A stretch of DNA of 64,000 nt from assembly GCF_001013905.1 (NCBI RefSeq), contig NZ_LN831790.1:1116001-1180000 (forward strand). The letters are read 5' to 3'. Made by a program: the position numbers and the translations under genes. The notes beneath the pieces are model-generated. The model was not told where the DNA came from, ran no database searches, and was given only the letters and a program-made list of their open reading frames with translations. The stretch is from Streptomyces leeuwenhoekii. GTDB taxonomy: Bacteria > Actinomycetota > Actinomycetes > Streptomycetales > Streptomycetaceae. This document shows positions 31,692 through 40,029 of this stretch, piece by piece (within the stretch, counting starts at the first letter, position 1; every line of letters starts with the position of its first letter).

Positions 31692-32902
31692 ATGTGGTCC
31701 TCCAGTCCCTTCCCCGCCGCGAGCCGCTCCAGCAGGCCGACCGCCTCCCGGGGACCGGGCAGCTCCCGCAGTTCGGCGCGCATGCGCTGCGCGCCCGCCC
31801 GGTACTCGGGGGCCGTCATCACCTCCCGCACCGCCTCGCGCACGGCCTCCGTGGTCAGCTCCGCTGGGTCGACGACCCTCGCCAGGCCCAGTTCGGCGCA
31901 CCGGCGCGCGTTGTACGGGTGGTCGCCCAGGAACGGCACCACGATCTGCGGGATACCCGCGTCGAAGGCGCCCACCACGGTGTTGAAGCCGCCGTGCGTG
32001 ACCGCCGCCGCGCACAGCGGCAGCAGCAGACTCTGGGGGATGTAGCGCTCCACCCGGATGTGCGGCGGCTGCGGACCGAGATCGGCGGGGTCGCTGTCCC
32101 GGTCGACGGTGGCCACGACGTTCACCGGCTCGTCCTCGAAGGCGCGCAACACGGCGGAGAACAGGCCTGGGAAGGCGCCCGGCACCCAGCGGTTGGTGAT
32201 GGTGCCGAAGGTGACGTAGACGAGGGGACGGTCGGGCAGCCACCGCACCCAGTCGGGCAGTTCCTCGCCATCGGCCCGGTCGAACGGCATCGGCCGCAGG
32301 GCGCGCAGGGTGGCCGGCCGGGACCGCCCCGACGGCAGATAGCTCGGCGGCGCACAGCACAGGTGCAGATGGCGGTGCAGCATCCGCTGCTCGGGGTCGG
32401 GCGCCAGCCCGGCCTCCTCACGCGCCTGGTCCAGTTCACGCTGTATGTCGCCACGCAACGGCGACATGTCGTACAGCGGTGTGGTGTCCAGGGCCGCGTG
32501 GGGCACTCCGAGGCACTCGGCGGCCACCGCGCCGCCGACCTCGTAGCTGTCCCGCACGACGACGTCCGGACGCCACGTCCGGGCGAGCGCGAGCAGGTCC
32601 GGCACCATACGGCGGGTCCGTACGCCGTACAGGACGCGGGCTATGGCGATACGGTCCATCTCGATGCCCGTGGGCGGCAGGCCCCGCGCGCTCTTTTTGA
32701 GCTCAAGGAACTCGGCGTCCTGGTCGCCGTCCCGGCTCAGTCCCGCCTCGAACGTACGGAAGCCCATCGCCTCGGCCAGGTCCGACATCGGTCGGCCCGT
32801 GGCGAACGCCACCTCGTGGCCCGCCGCCCGGGCGGCCGAGGCCAGTGGGAGCAATGGATGGAAGTGGCCCGGGGCCGGTGTCGTCGTGAACAGCACACGC
32901 AT
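31688..32902 (-). CDS. GT1-family glycosyltransferase (UDP/dTDP-sugar dependent)
   Basis: A 404-residue GT-B enzyme with the N-terminal MRVLFTTTPAPGHFHPLLPLA, a central YVTFGT, and the donor-binding AAVTHGGFNTVVGAF plus PFLGDHPYNA. These are standard in antibiotic macrolide and aromatic glycosyltransferases. The ATG at 32902 has GAGGAG before it; longer starts precede the fold. With rmlA, rmlB and an NDP-hexose 2,3-dehydratase nearby, it probably attaches a 2,6-dideoxysugar to the cluster product. Glycosylation by a MGT-type resistance enzyme that inactivates the product is a second possibility. Confidence 0.93.
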   Translation of the reverse strand: MRVLFTTTPAPGHFHPLLPLASAARAAGHEVAFATGRPMSDLAEAMGFRTFEAGLSRDGDQDAEFLELKKSARGLPPTGIEMDRIAIARVLYGVRTRRMVPDLLALARTWRPDVVVRDSYEVGGAVAAECLGVPHAALDTTPLYDMSPLRGDIQRELDQAREEAGLAPDPEQRMLHRHLHLCCAPPSYLPSGRSRPATLRALRPMPFDRADGEELPDWVRWLPDRPLVYVTFGTITNRWVPGAFPGLFSAVLRAFEDEPVNVVATVDRDSDPADLGPQPPHIRVERYIPQSLLLPLCAAAVTHGGFNTVVGAFDAGIPQIVVPFLGDHPYNARRCAELGLARVVDPAELTTEAVREAVREVMTAPEYRAGAQRMRAELRELPGPREAVGLLERLAAGKGLEDHM

Positions 32903-32961
32903 CGGCAGACTCCTCACCTGTCGGTTGCCGAGGTGTCTACCGGACTCCCCCGGGTGGCCAC

Positions 32962-32977
32962 TGCTCACTTGTGTCCA
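32962..32977. promoter_or_regulatory. Weak candidate operator upstream of glycosyltransferase
   Basis: TGCTCACTTGTGTCCA matches the left half of the cluster palindrome fully but only four of six bases of the right arm. It lies 60 bp upstream of the glycosyltransferase start, between that gene and the DNA glycosylase gene. It is listed because of position; it may be chance. Confidence 0.25.
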
Positions 32978-33001
32978 GTCGGCAGCCTCCCCGTCCGGCC
33001 G

Positions 33002-34150
33002 TCACGCCTCGTCGACGCGGACGGAGTGCTCGGCCACGTCCGGCGCGCACACCGGCAGCAGGCGCTCGGCCTCCTCGGTGAGCTGCGCCCGGGCCTGCCG
33101 CGGGAGCCGCTCCAGGGGACGCAGCGTCAGGACCGCCGTGCGCCGCTTGCGCTCCAGCGACCAGGTGCCGGCCACTGTTCCGTCCACCAGGAACGTCGGG
33201 CGGACCTGGAGGTTCGCCTTGGCGTACACCGCCTCCCGGTGCTCCTCGGGCAGGATGCGGGACCGGCGCCCCGGCGCGTAGGCGAGGAGCGTGCTGTCGA
33301 ACCACGGCAGCAGGCGTACGAGAGCGGGCCCGTCCTCACCGGGCCGCGGCGCGCCGGGAAGGTCGTACAGCACCCGGCCCTTTTCATCCCGGAACAGCAC
33401 CAGCTCCGGTTCGAGGTCCTTCAGCAAGGCTTTCACGGGGGTGACCTTCCAGCCGATCCACTGCGCCACGTCATCGGCGCCCGCAGGCCCGAACGCCCCC
33501 AGGTGCCGGCGGACGACGGTGCGCAGGGCCTCCTGAGGCCCGGGAGGAACCCCGTCGGAGGGGACCGGGGCGGCCAGCACGTCCTCCGGGACCCGCTGGC
33601 CCCACCGCCCGTCGGCGGGGGCCCGGACCAGGCGTACGGTGGAACGGAAGGGGCGCCATCTGTACTTGCGCTGCACCTCCAGTTCCGCCTCGTCGACGGC
33701 GTCCGGGTGGCCGGCGACCCAGTCCTCGATCCAGGCCGTGACCTCGTCGGGCGTGCGGGGTTTGTCCGCCGCGAACTCCGGCAGCCGGGACCGCAGTTCC
33801 TCGGCCTCCGGGGTCGGCTCACCGCCCGAGCGACGCCAGGTGTCGTCCCCGACCGCCATGACCGCCGCGGCGAAAGCGAAATGCTGCGCGGGGGTGACCA
33901 GATGGAGCGTGCGGCGCAGCAGCGTCCCCAGTACCAGACCGCCCCGGTCCAACTCCACGGGCACGGTGTCCGCGCCGACGCCCTCCACCCGGGACCAAAG
34001 AGCGACGGTCAGGGCGGGCCAGTACTGTGCCTGGACGGCGCCGATACGCTCCACGGCCTCCGCCGGCGAAACCGCCATCCGCTCCAGCAGTCCCTGCCGG
34101 GCCAGCAGCGCACGGTTGAGGGCACGTTCGGTGAGTCTCTCCAGAGCCAC
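33002..34150 (-). CDS. AlkZ-like winged-helix (HTH_42) DNA glycosylase, probable self-resistance
   Basis: A 382-residue protein of the HTH_42/DUF1006 superfamily, with VQAQYWP at residues 39-45. Family members use a Q-x-Q motif near residues 37-39 (AlkZ of the azinomycin producer) or Q-x-D (YcaQ) to excise alkylated bases, and this protein has Q40-A-Q42. Other blocks typical of the family are TLLRRTLHLVTPA, GPAGADDVAQWIGW and LLPWFDSTLLAY. The GTG at 34150 is my choice; another GTG is nearby. It lies between rmlA and the glycosyltransferase in a biosynthetic cluster. AlkZ-type enzymes recur in clusters for DNA-alkylating antibiotics, and leinamycin alkylates guanine, so self-repair is a natural role. 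Confidence 0.85.
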   Translation of the reverse strand: MALERLTERALNRALLARQGLLERMAVSPAEAVERIGAVQAQYWPALTVALWSRVEGVGADTVPVELDRGGLVLGTLLRRTLHLVTPAQHFAFAAAVMAVGDDTWRRSGGEPTPEAEELRSRLPEFAADKPRTPDEVTAWIEDWVAGHPDAVDEAELEVQRKYRWRPFRSTVRLVRAPADGRWGQRVPEDVLAAPVPSDGVPPGPQEALRTVVRRHLGAFGPAGADDVAQWIGWKVTPVKALLKDLEPELVLFRDEKGRVLYDLPGAPRPGEDGPALVRLLPWFDSTLLAYAPGRRSRILPEEHREAVYAKANLQVRPTFLVDGTVAGTWSLERKRRTAVLTLRPLERLPRQARAQLTEEAERLLPVCAPDVAEHSVRVDEA

Positions 34151-34188
34151 GGCTTCCCCCACTACTCGGTCGACGGGTCGCCCACACC

Positions 34189-35064
34189 CTAGCGTGCGGG
34201 CTGAGTTCCCAGCAGTTCCATCAGATAGCGGCCGTAGCCGTTGTGCACGAGGGGCTCGGCGAGCGCGCGCAGCTGCTCGTCGTCGATGAATCCCCGCCGC
34301 CAGGCGGCCTCCTCGACACAACCGATCTTCAGCCCCTGCCGTTCCTCGATGACGCGGACGAACTCCGACGCAGCCGCCATCGCCTGGACCGTGCCCGTGT
34401 CGAGCCAGGCCACCCCCCGTTCCAGCACGGTCACCTCCAGCTGCCCCAGCCGCAGGTACTCGGTGTTCACGGCGGTGATCTCCAGTTCACCTCGGTCGCT
34501 CGGCCGGATGGCGCGGGCGATCTCGACGGCCTGGTTGTCGTAGAAGTACAGCCCGGGGATGGCGAACGGGGAACGCGGGTGGCGGGGTTTCTCCTCCAGG
34601 GAGAGCACCCGGCCGTCACCGTCGAACTCCACCACCCCGTACTCGCGGGAATCGGCCACTCGATGGGCGAAGATCCGCCCGCCCTTGGGGTCGGTGTGAG
34701 AGCTCAACTGCTCGCCGAGGCCGACCCCGTGGAAGACGTTGTCGCCGAGGATCAGCGCGACCGGCTCGTCGCCGATGAACGACTCCCCGACGAGCAGGGC
34801 CTGGGCGACTCCTTCGGGTCGGGGCTGCACGGCGTACTCCAGCCGCAGTCCCAGCTGGCTCCCGTCCCCCAGCAGATGGCGGAAGGCGGGGAGCGCGTCC
34901 GGGGAGGTGACGATCAGGATCTCCCGTATGCCCGCCATGATCAACGTGGTCAGCGGGTAGTAGACCATCGGTTTGTCGAACACCGGCAGGAGCTGTTTGC
35001 ACACCGCACGGGTCAGTGGCCACAGTCTGCTGCCCGTCCCGCCCGCCAGAACGATTCCGCGCAT
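34189..35064 (-). CDS. rmlA: Glucose-1-phosphate thymidylyltransferase
   Basis: A 291-residue nucleotidyltransferase. It opens with [18 protein letters not shown], the nucleotide-binding loop, and carries [32 protein letters not shown] and WLDTGT, all standard for RmlA. It makes dTDP-glucose, the first step of dTDP-deoxysugar synthesis. The ATG at 35064 gives the conserved N-terminus; upstream codons do not fit. It is the first gene of a minus-strand operon with the AlkZ-like and glycosyltransferase genes and is divergent from the antiporter-rmlB-dehydratase operon, with candidate operators between them. Confidence 0.97.
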   Translation of the reverse strand: MRGIVLAGGTGSRLWPLTRAVCKQLLPVFDKPMVYYPLTTLIMAGIREILIVTSPDALPAFRHLLGDGSQLGLRLEYAVQPRPEGVAQALLVGESFIGDEPVALILGDNVFHGVGLGEQLSSHTDPKGGRIFAHRVADSREYGVVEFDGDGRVLSLEEKPRHPRSPFAIPGLYFYDNQAVEIARAIRPSDRGELEITAVNTEYLRLGQLEVTVLERGVAWLDTGTVQAMAAASEFVRVIEERQGLKIGCVEEAAWRRGFIDDEQLRALAEPLVHNGYGRYLMELLGTQPAR

Positions 35065-35151
35065 CGCCCCGCCTCTGCGTCTCCTCGTACTCCGATACGG
35101 CCGCTGGCTCGCCGCCCGCGCCGCAGCATGGCATCCGGGGGTCACGCGTCA

Positions 35152-35167
35152 CGCTCAAGATTGAGCA
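35152..35167. promoter_or_regulatory. Candidate cluster operator, CGCTCAAGATTGAGCA
   Basis: The inner 14 bp, GCTCAA-GA-TTGAGC, form a perfect palindrome. It lies 88 bp upstream of rmlA and 130 bp upstream of the antiporter gene, in the divergent promoter region, and is the best match in the set of related sites. Confidence 0.65.
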
Positions 35168-35210
35168 GGTGTGTGCGGAGCGCGGTGCGGCGGCCCTTCG
35201 CCCGCGACAA

Positions 35211-35226
35211 TGCGCAATTGTGCGTA
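35211..35226. promoter_or_regulatory. Second, degenerate operator, TGCGCAATTGTGCGTA
   Basis: A weaker palindrome (core CGCA-ATTG-TGCG) with the same 16-bp layout, 59 bp from the first site in the same intergenic region. Its left arm TGCGCA equals the variant arm seen at 21029-21044. It is 71 bp upstream of the antiporter start. Confidence 0.4.
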
Positions 35227-35296
35227 TCCCGCTCCTGTGACGGCTTCTAACGTCGGGCTCCATCGTGTGACGGACACCCGAGGGAGTGCGAGGCGG

Positions 35297-36832
35297 ATGG
35301 AGCGGGTTATGGACAGGTCATCGGAATCCGGCGGTTCGCCGGGCCGGCATCGCAGTGTCTGCGTGGCCCTCGTGTTCGTCGCCCTGCCCCTGCTCACCGG
35401 CCTGCTGGCCCTCTGGTACCAGGCGGACGCGTCCGGGGCGACCGGCTCCGGGCCCCGCACACCGCCGCCGGGCGCGGACACGGCCGCGCACCTGCTGGCC
35501 GCCGCCGCGGTGGTGCTGGGCGCCTCCCACGCCGCCGGCCGGCTGGCCGCGCTGGCGGGACAGCCACCGGTCATCGGGGAGATTTGCGCCGGGGTACTCC
35601 TGGGCCCCTCGCTCCTCGGGCACGCGGCGCCGGGCGTGTGGGCGTGGCTGTTTCCCGGCCGGATCCTTCCGATACTGGACGGCCTGGCCCAGTTGGGCCT
35701 GGTGTTCTTCATGTTCGGGGTGGGGCGGGACCTGTCCGCCGTGCGTCTGCGCACCGTGGGCGGGCGGACCGTCCTGGTGAGCCTGGCGTCCCTCGCGGTG
35801 CCGTTCGCCGGAGGCACGGTGGCGGCCGTCGTGCTGGCGGACGACCACGCCGGGTCGGCGGGCCCGGTCTCCTTCGCGGTCTTCCTTGGCTGCGCCCTGG
35901 GCATCACCGCCTTCCCCGTCCTGGCCCGCATCCTGTCCGAGCTGGGCCTGTCGCACACGCCGGTGGGCCGCACGAGCCTGCTCGCCGCGGCGGTCGGGGA
36001 CGCAGGGGCCTGGCTGCTGCTGGCGGCCGCCGTGACCGTGGCCCAGGCGCCGGGCTCCTCCGGGCCTGGACTCGTCCTGATGGCAGCCGGGGCCGCGGCC
36101 GCCGCCCTGTGCCTCGGACCGCTGCGCCGGGCGCTGCACCGGGTGGCGTCCAGACGGTACGGCGACGACGGCGCGGAGGTCGGCGCCTCGCTCCCCGTGC
36201 CCCTCCTGGCGTGCGCCGTCTGCTCCTGCGCGGCGCTCACCTCGGTGCTCGGGCTGCACGCCGCGCTCGGCGCCTTCCTGGCCGGCGCCGTCCTCCCGGC
36301 CGGGAGCGGCGCCGTCACCGCGGCGGCCGACCGTATCGCGTCCTTCTCGACCGGGATCCTGATGCCGTTCTTCTTCCTGGGCTTCGGGCTCTCGGTCGAC
36401 CTCTCGGCCCTGTCCACGGACTCGGGGACGGTGGCCACCACCGGAGCGCTGCTCGCCGTCGCCGTCCTCGCCAAGCTGCTCGGGCCCGGGTTGTGCGCAC
36501 GGCTGACGGGCATGCCGTGGCGGGACTCCTTCAGGCTGGGTGTGCTCCTCAACGCCCGGGGGCTGACCGAACTCGTCGTCCTCGGCATCGGCTGGGAGGC
36601 CGGGGTCATCGACCGGCAGATGTTCACCGTGCTCACGGTCATCACGCTCATCACCACGGTCATGCCCGCGCCCCTTCTGAAGCTGCTGGACCCGAAGCTG
36701 CTGGAGCGGGACGGCAAACGCGCGGTGGCGACCCGGCGCGGCCCGTCCCCGCCCGGCGCCCCCGGCCACGACGGCCCGGGGGAACCGATCTGGGAACCGG
36801 CGGGCGACACGGCCTCGCCGGAACGGCGCTGA
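35297..36832 (+). CDS. Cation/proton antiporter, CPA2 (KefB/NapA-like) family
   Basis: A membrane protein of 511 residues from ATG 35297, or 507 from ATG 35309, which has GGAG at good spacing. After a short N-terminal region and one hydrophobic segment, about 12 transmembrane segments follow, including GEICAGVLLGPSLLGH, GVGRDLSAV, and FPVLARILSELGL, typical of Na+/H+ exchangers of the CPA2 group. It is the first gene of an operon with rmlB (16 bp gap) and the 2,3-dehydratase. A transport protein at this place may help export or tolerance of the product. Similar antiporters occur in several Streptomyces antibiotic clusters, but the ion or compound moved is unknown. Confidence 0.88.
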   Translation: MERVMDRSSESGGSPGRHRSVCVALVFVALPLLTGLLALWYQADASGATGSGPRTPPPGADTAAHLLAAAAVVLGASHAAGRLAALAGQPPVIGEICAGVLLGPSLLGHAAPGVWAWLFPGRILPILDGLAQLGLVFFMFGVGRDLSAVRLRTVGGRTVLVSLASLAVPFAGGTVAAVVLADDHAGSAGPVSFAVFLGCALGITAFPVLARILSELGLSHTPVGRTSLLAAAVGDAGAWLLLAAAVTVAQAPGSSGPGLVLMAAGAAAAALCLGPLRRALHRVASRRYGDDGAEVGASLPVPLLACAVCSCAALTSVLGLHAALGAFLAGAVLPAGSGAVTAAADRIASFSTGILMPFFFLGFGLSVDLSALSTDSGTVATTGALLAVAVLAKLLGPGLCARLTGMPWRDSFRLGVLLNARGLTELVVLGIGWEAGVIDRQMFTVLTVITLITTVMPAPLLKLLDPKLLERDGKRAVATRRGPSPPGAPGHDGPGEPIWEPAGDTASPERR

Positions 36833-36848
36833 GGAAGGGAGGCTGCCG

Positions 36849-37838
36849 ATGCGCGCACGCACCGCGGCGCTGCTGGTGACGGGAGGGGCCGGGTTCATCG
36901 GGTCCCACTTCGTACGCACCGTCCTGGCGGGCGGGTATCCGGAGTGGGCCGGAGCGAGGGTGACCGTGCTGGACAAGCTCGGCTACTGCGGCAACCTGGA
37001 GAACCTCACTCCGGTCAGAGACCGCCCCGGGTTCCGCTTCGTCCGGGGCGAGGTGGAGGACGCGGCGCTGCTCGATCGGGTCGTGCCCGGACATGACCAC
37101 GTGGTGCACTTCGCAGCGGAGTCCCATGTGGACCGCTCGATCGACCGGGCCGGCCCCTTCGCCGTCACCAATGTGGTCGGGACGCAAGTCCTGCTCGACG
37201 CGGCGCTGCGGCACGGCGTCCGGCGCTTCCTCCAGGTGTCGACGGACGAGGTGTACGGCTCCACCGAGCACGGGGCGTGGACCGAGAACCAGCCTCTCGC
37301 TCCCAGGTCGCCCTACGCGGCCACCAAGGCCGCCGCCGACCTGCTCGCGATCGCCTGGCACACCACGTACGGGCTCGACGTGGTCATCACCCGCTGCTCC
37401 AACAACTTCGGCCCCTACCAGTACCCGGAGAAGGTGATCCCGCGGTTCGTCACCAACCTGCTCCGGAACCGACGCGTCCCTCTGTACGGCGACGGCTCGC
37501 ACGTCAGGGACTGGGTGCACGTGGACGACCACTGCCGCGGCGTGGCCTCTGCCCTCGCCCGGGGCAGGGCGGGCGAGGTCTACCACTTCGGCGGTGGCTG
37601 CGAGCTGACGAACCGCGAACTGACCGCCCGCATCCTGCGGGCGTACGGCGTGGGCTGGGAGATGGTCGAGTTCGTGGCCGACCGGAAGGGCCACGACCGG
37701 CGCTATGCCCTGGACACCCGCAAGTCCGAGACGGAACTCGGCTACACCCCGCGCATCCCGTTCGACGAGGGACTGCGGCAGACACTGACCTGGTATCGCG
37801 CGAACCGCTCCTGGTGGGAGCGGCTCGTCGGCGACTGA
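36849..37838 (+). CDS. rmlB: dTDP-glucose 4,6-dehydratase
   Basis: A 329-residue extended SDR enzyme with GGAGFIGSHFV (NAD binding), the STDEVYGS segment carrying the catalytic Thr-Asp-Glu, and SPYAATKAAAD with the YxxxK pair. The end of the protein (YALDTRKSETELGYTP) is typical for RmlB. It converts dTDP-glucose to dTDP-4-keto-6-deoxyglucose. The ATG is preceded by GGAAGGGAGG. With RmlA, encoded on the opposite strand, and the following dehydratase, it supplies a 2,6-dideoxysugar precursor. Confidence 0.97.
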   Translation: MRARTAALLVTGGAGFIGSHFVRTVLAGGYPEWAGARVTVLDKLGYCGNLENLTPVRDRPGFRFVRGEVEDAALLDRVVPGHDHVVHFAAESHVDRSIDRAGPFAVTNVVGTQVLLDAALRHGVRRFLQVSTDEVYGSTEHGAWTENQPLAPRSPYAATKAAADLLAIAWHTTYGLDVVITRCSNNFGPYQYPEKVIPRFVTNLLRNRRVPLYGDGSHVRDWVHVDDHCRGVASALARGRAGEVYHFGGGCELTNRELTARILRAYGVGWEMVEFVADRKGHDRRYALDTRKSETELGYTPRIPFDEGLRQTLTWYRANRSWWERLVGD

Positions 37839-37856
37839 CCGTTGACGGAGACCACG

Positions 37857-39257
37857 ATGTCCGAAGCAGACACCCCCGCCCTCCAGCAGCGCCTCCTGCT
37901 GTCTGCCGCGGCGCAGGACAGTCCGGTGTTCCCCCTGGACCGTGTCGACGCCTGGCTCGCCGCACGCTCCGCCGAGACGTTCAGGGTCTCCCGGGTCCCG
38001 TTCGACGATCTGGACAACTGGTGCTTCGAGCCGGGCAGCGGGAACCTGCGGCACCGTACAGGGTGCTTCTTCTCCATCGAGGGGCTGCGGACGCCCGCCG
38101 ACGGCCCTGACGCGCCGGAGGCGTTCCAGCCGGTCATCGTACAGCCCGAGATCGGCACGCTCGGCATCCTCGTCAGGGAGTTCGACGGGATACCGCACTT
38201 CCTGATGCAGGCGAAGATGGAGCCGGGCAACATCAACATCATCCAGGTGTCGCCCACGGTCCAGGCCACCCGCAGCAACTCGGCTCGTGCGCACGGCGGC
38301 GCGGCCGTCCGCTATTTGGAGTACTTCTCCGGGAGCGGGCTGGGGCGCGGGCGGGGGAAGGTCCTCGTCGACGTCCTGCAGTCCGAGCACGGCTCGTACT
38401 TCCTGCACAAGCGCAACCGGCACATGGTGGTGGAGACGTGCGAGGACATCCCCGCGCACGAGGACTTCCGCTGGCTGACCCTCGGCCAGATCCACCGGCT
38501 CCTGCGCCGGAACCACGTGATCAACATGGACGCAAGAACGGTCCTTTCGTGTGTCATGCCAGCCGCGGAGGGCCCAGCCCCGGCCGACCCGTCCTTCGCC
38601 GACCTGGTGCTCCACTCGCTGGGCCGGTCAGCGGTGCCCCGGCACACCCTGCCGGAGCTGATGAGCTGGCTGACCGGGGTACGGACCCACGCGCGCCGAC
38701 CGGCCAGGCCGGTGCCCCTGGAGTCGACCGCGGCGGGGGGATGGGTCCGGGGACCGGACAGGATCGAACGCCGCGGCGGCGGGCCCTTCACCGTCATCGG
38801 CACCCGGGTGGAGGCGCCCACCAGGGAGGTGACCTCCTGGACCCAGCCGCTCGTCGAGCCCTCGGGCACCGGCGTGAGCGCCTTCGTCGCCGCCCGGCTC
38901 GACGGCGTCCTGCACGTCCTGGTCGAGGCCCGCGAAGAGCCGGGGTCCCTCAACGGCCCCGAGCTCATGCCGACCGTCCACTGTCTGCCGGGCGAGACAC
39001 ACCCGTACCTCGGCCACGTCCTCGCCGCGCCGCCGTCCCGGGTGCGCTACGACGTGCTGCTGTCCGAGGAGGGCGGACGCTTCCACCACGCCCGGTACCG
39101 CAACCTGCTCGTGGAGGCGGGCGACGACTTCCCCCTCGACACTCCTGACTCCCACCGGTGGATGACACTCGGTCAGCTCGCCCGGCTCACCGGTTTCGGC
39201 CAGTACGTAGGCGTCCAGGCACGGACGCTTCTGGCCTGCGCCCCGGCCGCGATGTGA
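37857..39257 (+). CDS. NDP-hexose 2,3-dehydratase
   Basis: A 466-residue protein of the TylCVI/EryBVI/SpnO family, built of two related halves. The first has PEIGTLGILVREFDG...FLMQAKMEPGNINIIQVSPTVQ and the second SGTGVSAFVAARLDG...LVEAREEPGS...MPTVH. It removes water from dTDP-4-keto-6-deoxyglucose to start 2-deoxygenation. The ATG at 37857 has GGAG before it. A 3-ketoreductase, needed next, and later sugar-tailoring enzymes are not in the window, so they must lie to the left or elsewhere. Confidence 0.93.
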   Translation: MSEADTPALQQRLLLSAAAQDSPVFPLDRVDAWLAARSAETFRVSRVPFDDLDNWCFEPGSGNLRHRTGCFFSIEGLRTPADGPDAPEAFQPVIVQPEIGTLGILVREFDGIPHFLMQAKMEPGNINIIQVSPTVQATRSNSARAHGGAAVRYLEYFSGSGLGRGRGKVLVDVLQSEHGSYFLHKRNRHMVVETCEDIPAHEDFRWLTLGQIHRLLRRNHVINMDARTVLSCVMPAAEGPAPADPSFADLVLHSLGRSAVPRHTLPELMSWLTGVRTHARRPARPVPLESTAAGGWVRGPDRIERRGGGPFTVIGTRVEAPTREVTSWTQPLVEPSGTGVSAFVAARLDGVLHVLVEAREEPGSLNGPELMPTVHCLPGETHPYLGHVLAAPPSRVRYDVLLSEEGGRFHHARYRNLLVEAGDDFPLDTPDSHRWMTLGQLARLTGFGQYVGVQARTLLACAPAAM

Positions 39258-39298
39258 CGGTCCTCAGCCGGTCCCCACACACTCCTCAACACCGCGAC

Positions 39299-39336
39299 GG
39301 GCCGGAGCCCGCCACCGGATGCGGTGACTCCGGCCC
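39299..39336. terminator. Stem-loop between convergent genes
   Basis: Arms GGGCCGGAG (39299-39307) and CTCCGGCCC (39328-39336) pair perfectly, and the loop contains a second small stem (CACCG/CGGTG). It lies between the 2,3-dehydratase and the secreted-protein gene, which face each other, and probably ends both transcripts. Confidence 0.7.
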
Positions 39337-39368
39337 GCCCTGCGGTCAGAGAAGGTTTCAGCGGACGG

Positions 39369-39890
39369 TCAGGAAGCCGTCACGCGGGTAGTCGCCGCGG
39401 CGGCGACGGGCCCGTCGGGGGTGCACAGCACCTCCAGCCCGAGCGTGTTCAGCCGCAGGCCGGCCGGCGTGAAGGTCACGTCGCCCGGGCCCTGCGCGGT
39501 CAGGGTGGCCGTTCCGCCCTCCAGGACGACCGACTGACCGGCCGGCACTGCGGTGCTGTTCGTCAGCCCCTTGGCCACGACCGTGCCCGATCCGGCACCT
39601 CCGACGGCGATGTCGAGCTCGGCGCCGACCCCGTGCGCCGGTATCTCCTCGGTGACGGGGGTGCCGTCCTCGACGGTCACGGAGAGGGTGATCTGCTCTC
39701 CCTGCACGGCGGTCGCTGGTGCGGTGACAGTGATCGTCTCGGTCGTCTGCAGCGTTTCACCTCCCGCGGCGCAGTTGTAGGTGGTGGACACCGTGTCGGC
39801 CGCGGCCGGTCCGGCCCCGAGGGCGAGTACGCCCGCCGCAGCGCCGGCCACGGCGACACAGGCGGTAGAGCGCAGCAAGGAGCGACGCAT
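39369..39890 (-). CDS. Small secreted protein with signal peptide, function unknown
   Basis: A 173-residue protein from ATG 39890, preceded by GGGAG at good spacing; upstream ATGs at 39905 and 39914 are also possible. The N-terminus MRRSLLRS, a hydrophobic stretch and GAGPAAADT form a Sec signal peptide with probable cleavage after AAA. The mature part is rich in Thr, Val and Gly, with alternating hydrophobic residues suggesting a beta-sandwich. Two cysteines (in TYNCAAGG and VLCTPD) may form a disulphide. I do not recognise the family. A candidate cluster operator lies 120 bp upstream, which suggests it belongs to the regulon. Confidence 0.75.
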   Translation of the reverse strand: MRRSLLRSTACVAVAGAAAGVLALGAGPAAADTVSTTYNCAAGGETLQTTETITVTAPATAVQGEQITLSVTVEDGTPVTEEIPAHGVGAELDIAVGGAGSGTVVAKGLTNSTAVPAGQSVVLEGGTATLTAQGPGDVTFTPAGLRLNTLGLEVLCTPDGPVAAAATTRVTAS

Positions 39891-40009
39891 CAGGTGGTCT
39901 CCCATCGTTGTCATATCGACGTTCCGGGCATGACGTGTGACCAACCGCCGACGGCTCGCGCCCCGCACGGTTGATCACCCCGACAGTAGGCACCGGCTCC
40001 CCCATCGCA

Positions 40010-40025
40010 TGCTCACTGTTGAGCA
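40010..40025. promoter_or_regulatory. Candidate cluster operator, TGCTCACTGTTGAGCA
   Basis: A 16-bp site with perfect 6-bp arms (TGCTCA/TGAGCA) around CTGT, 120 bp upstream of the secreted-protein start. It is the rightmost member of the set and may mark the right edge of the co-regulated cluster. Confidence 0.62.
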
Positions 40026-40029
40026 GGGA

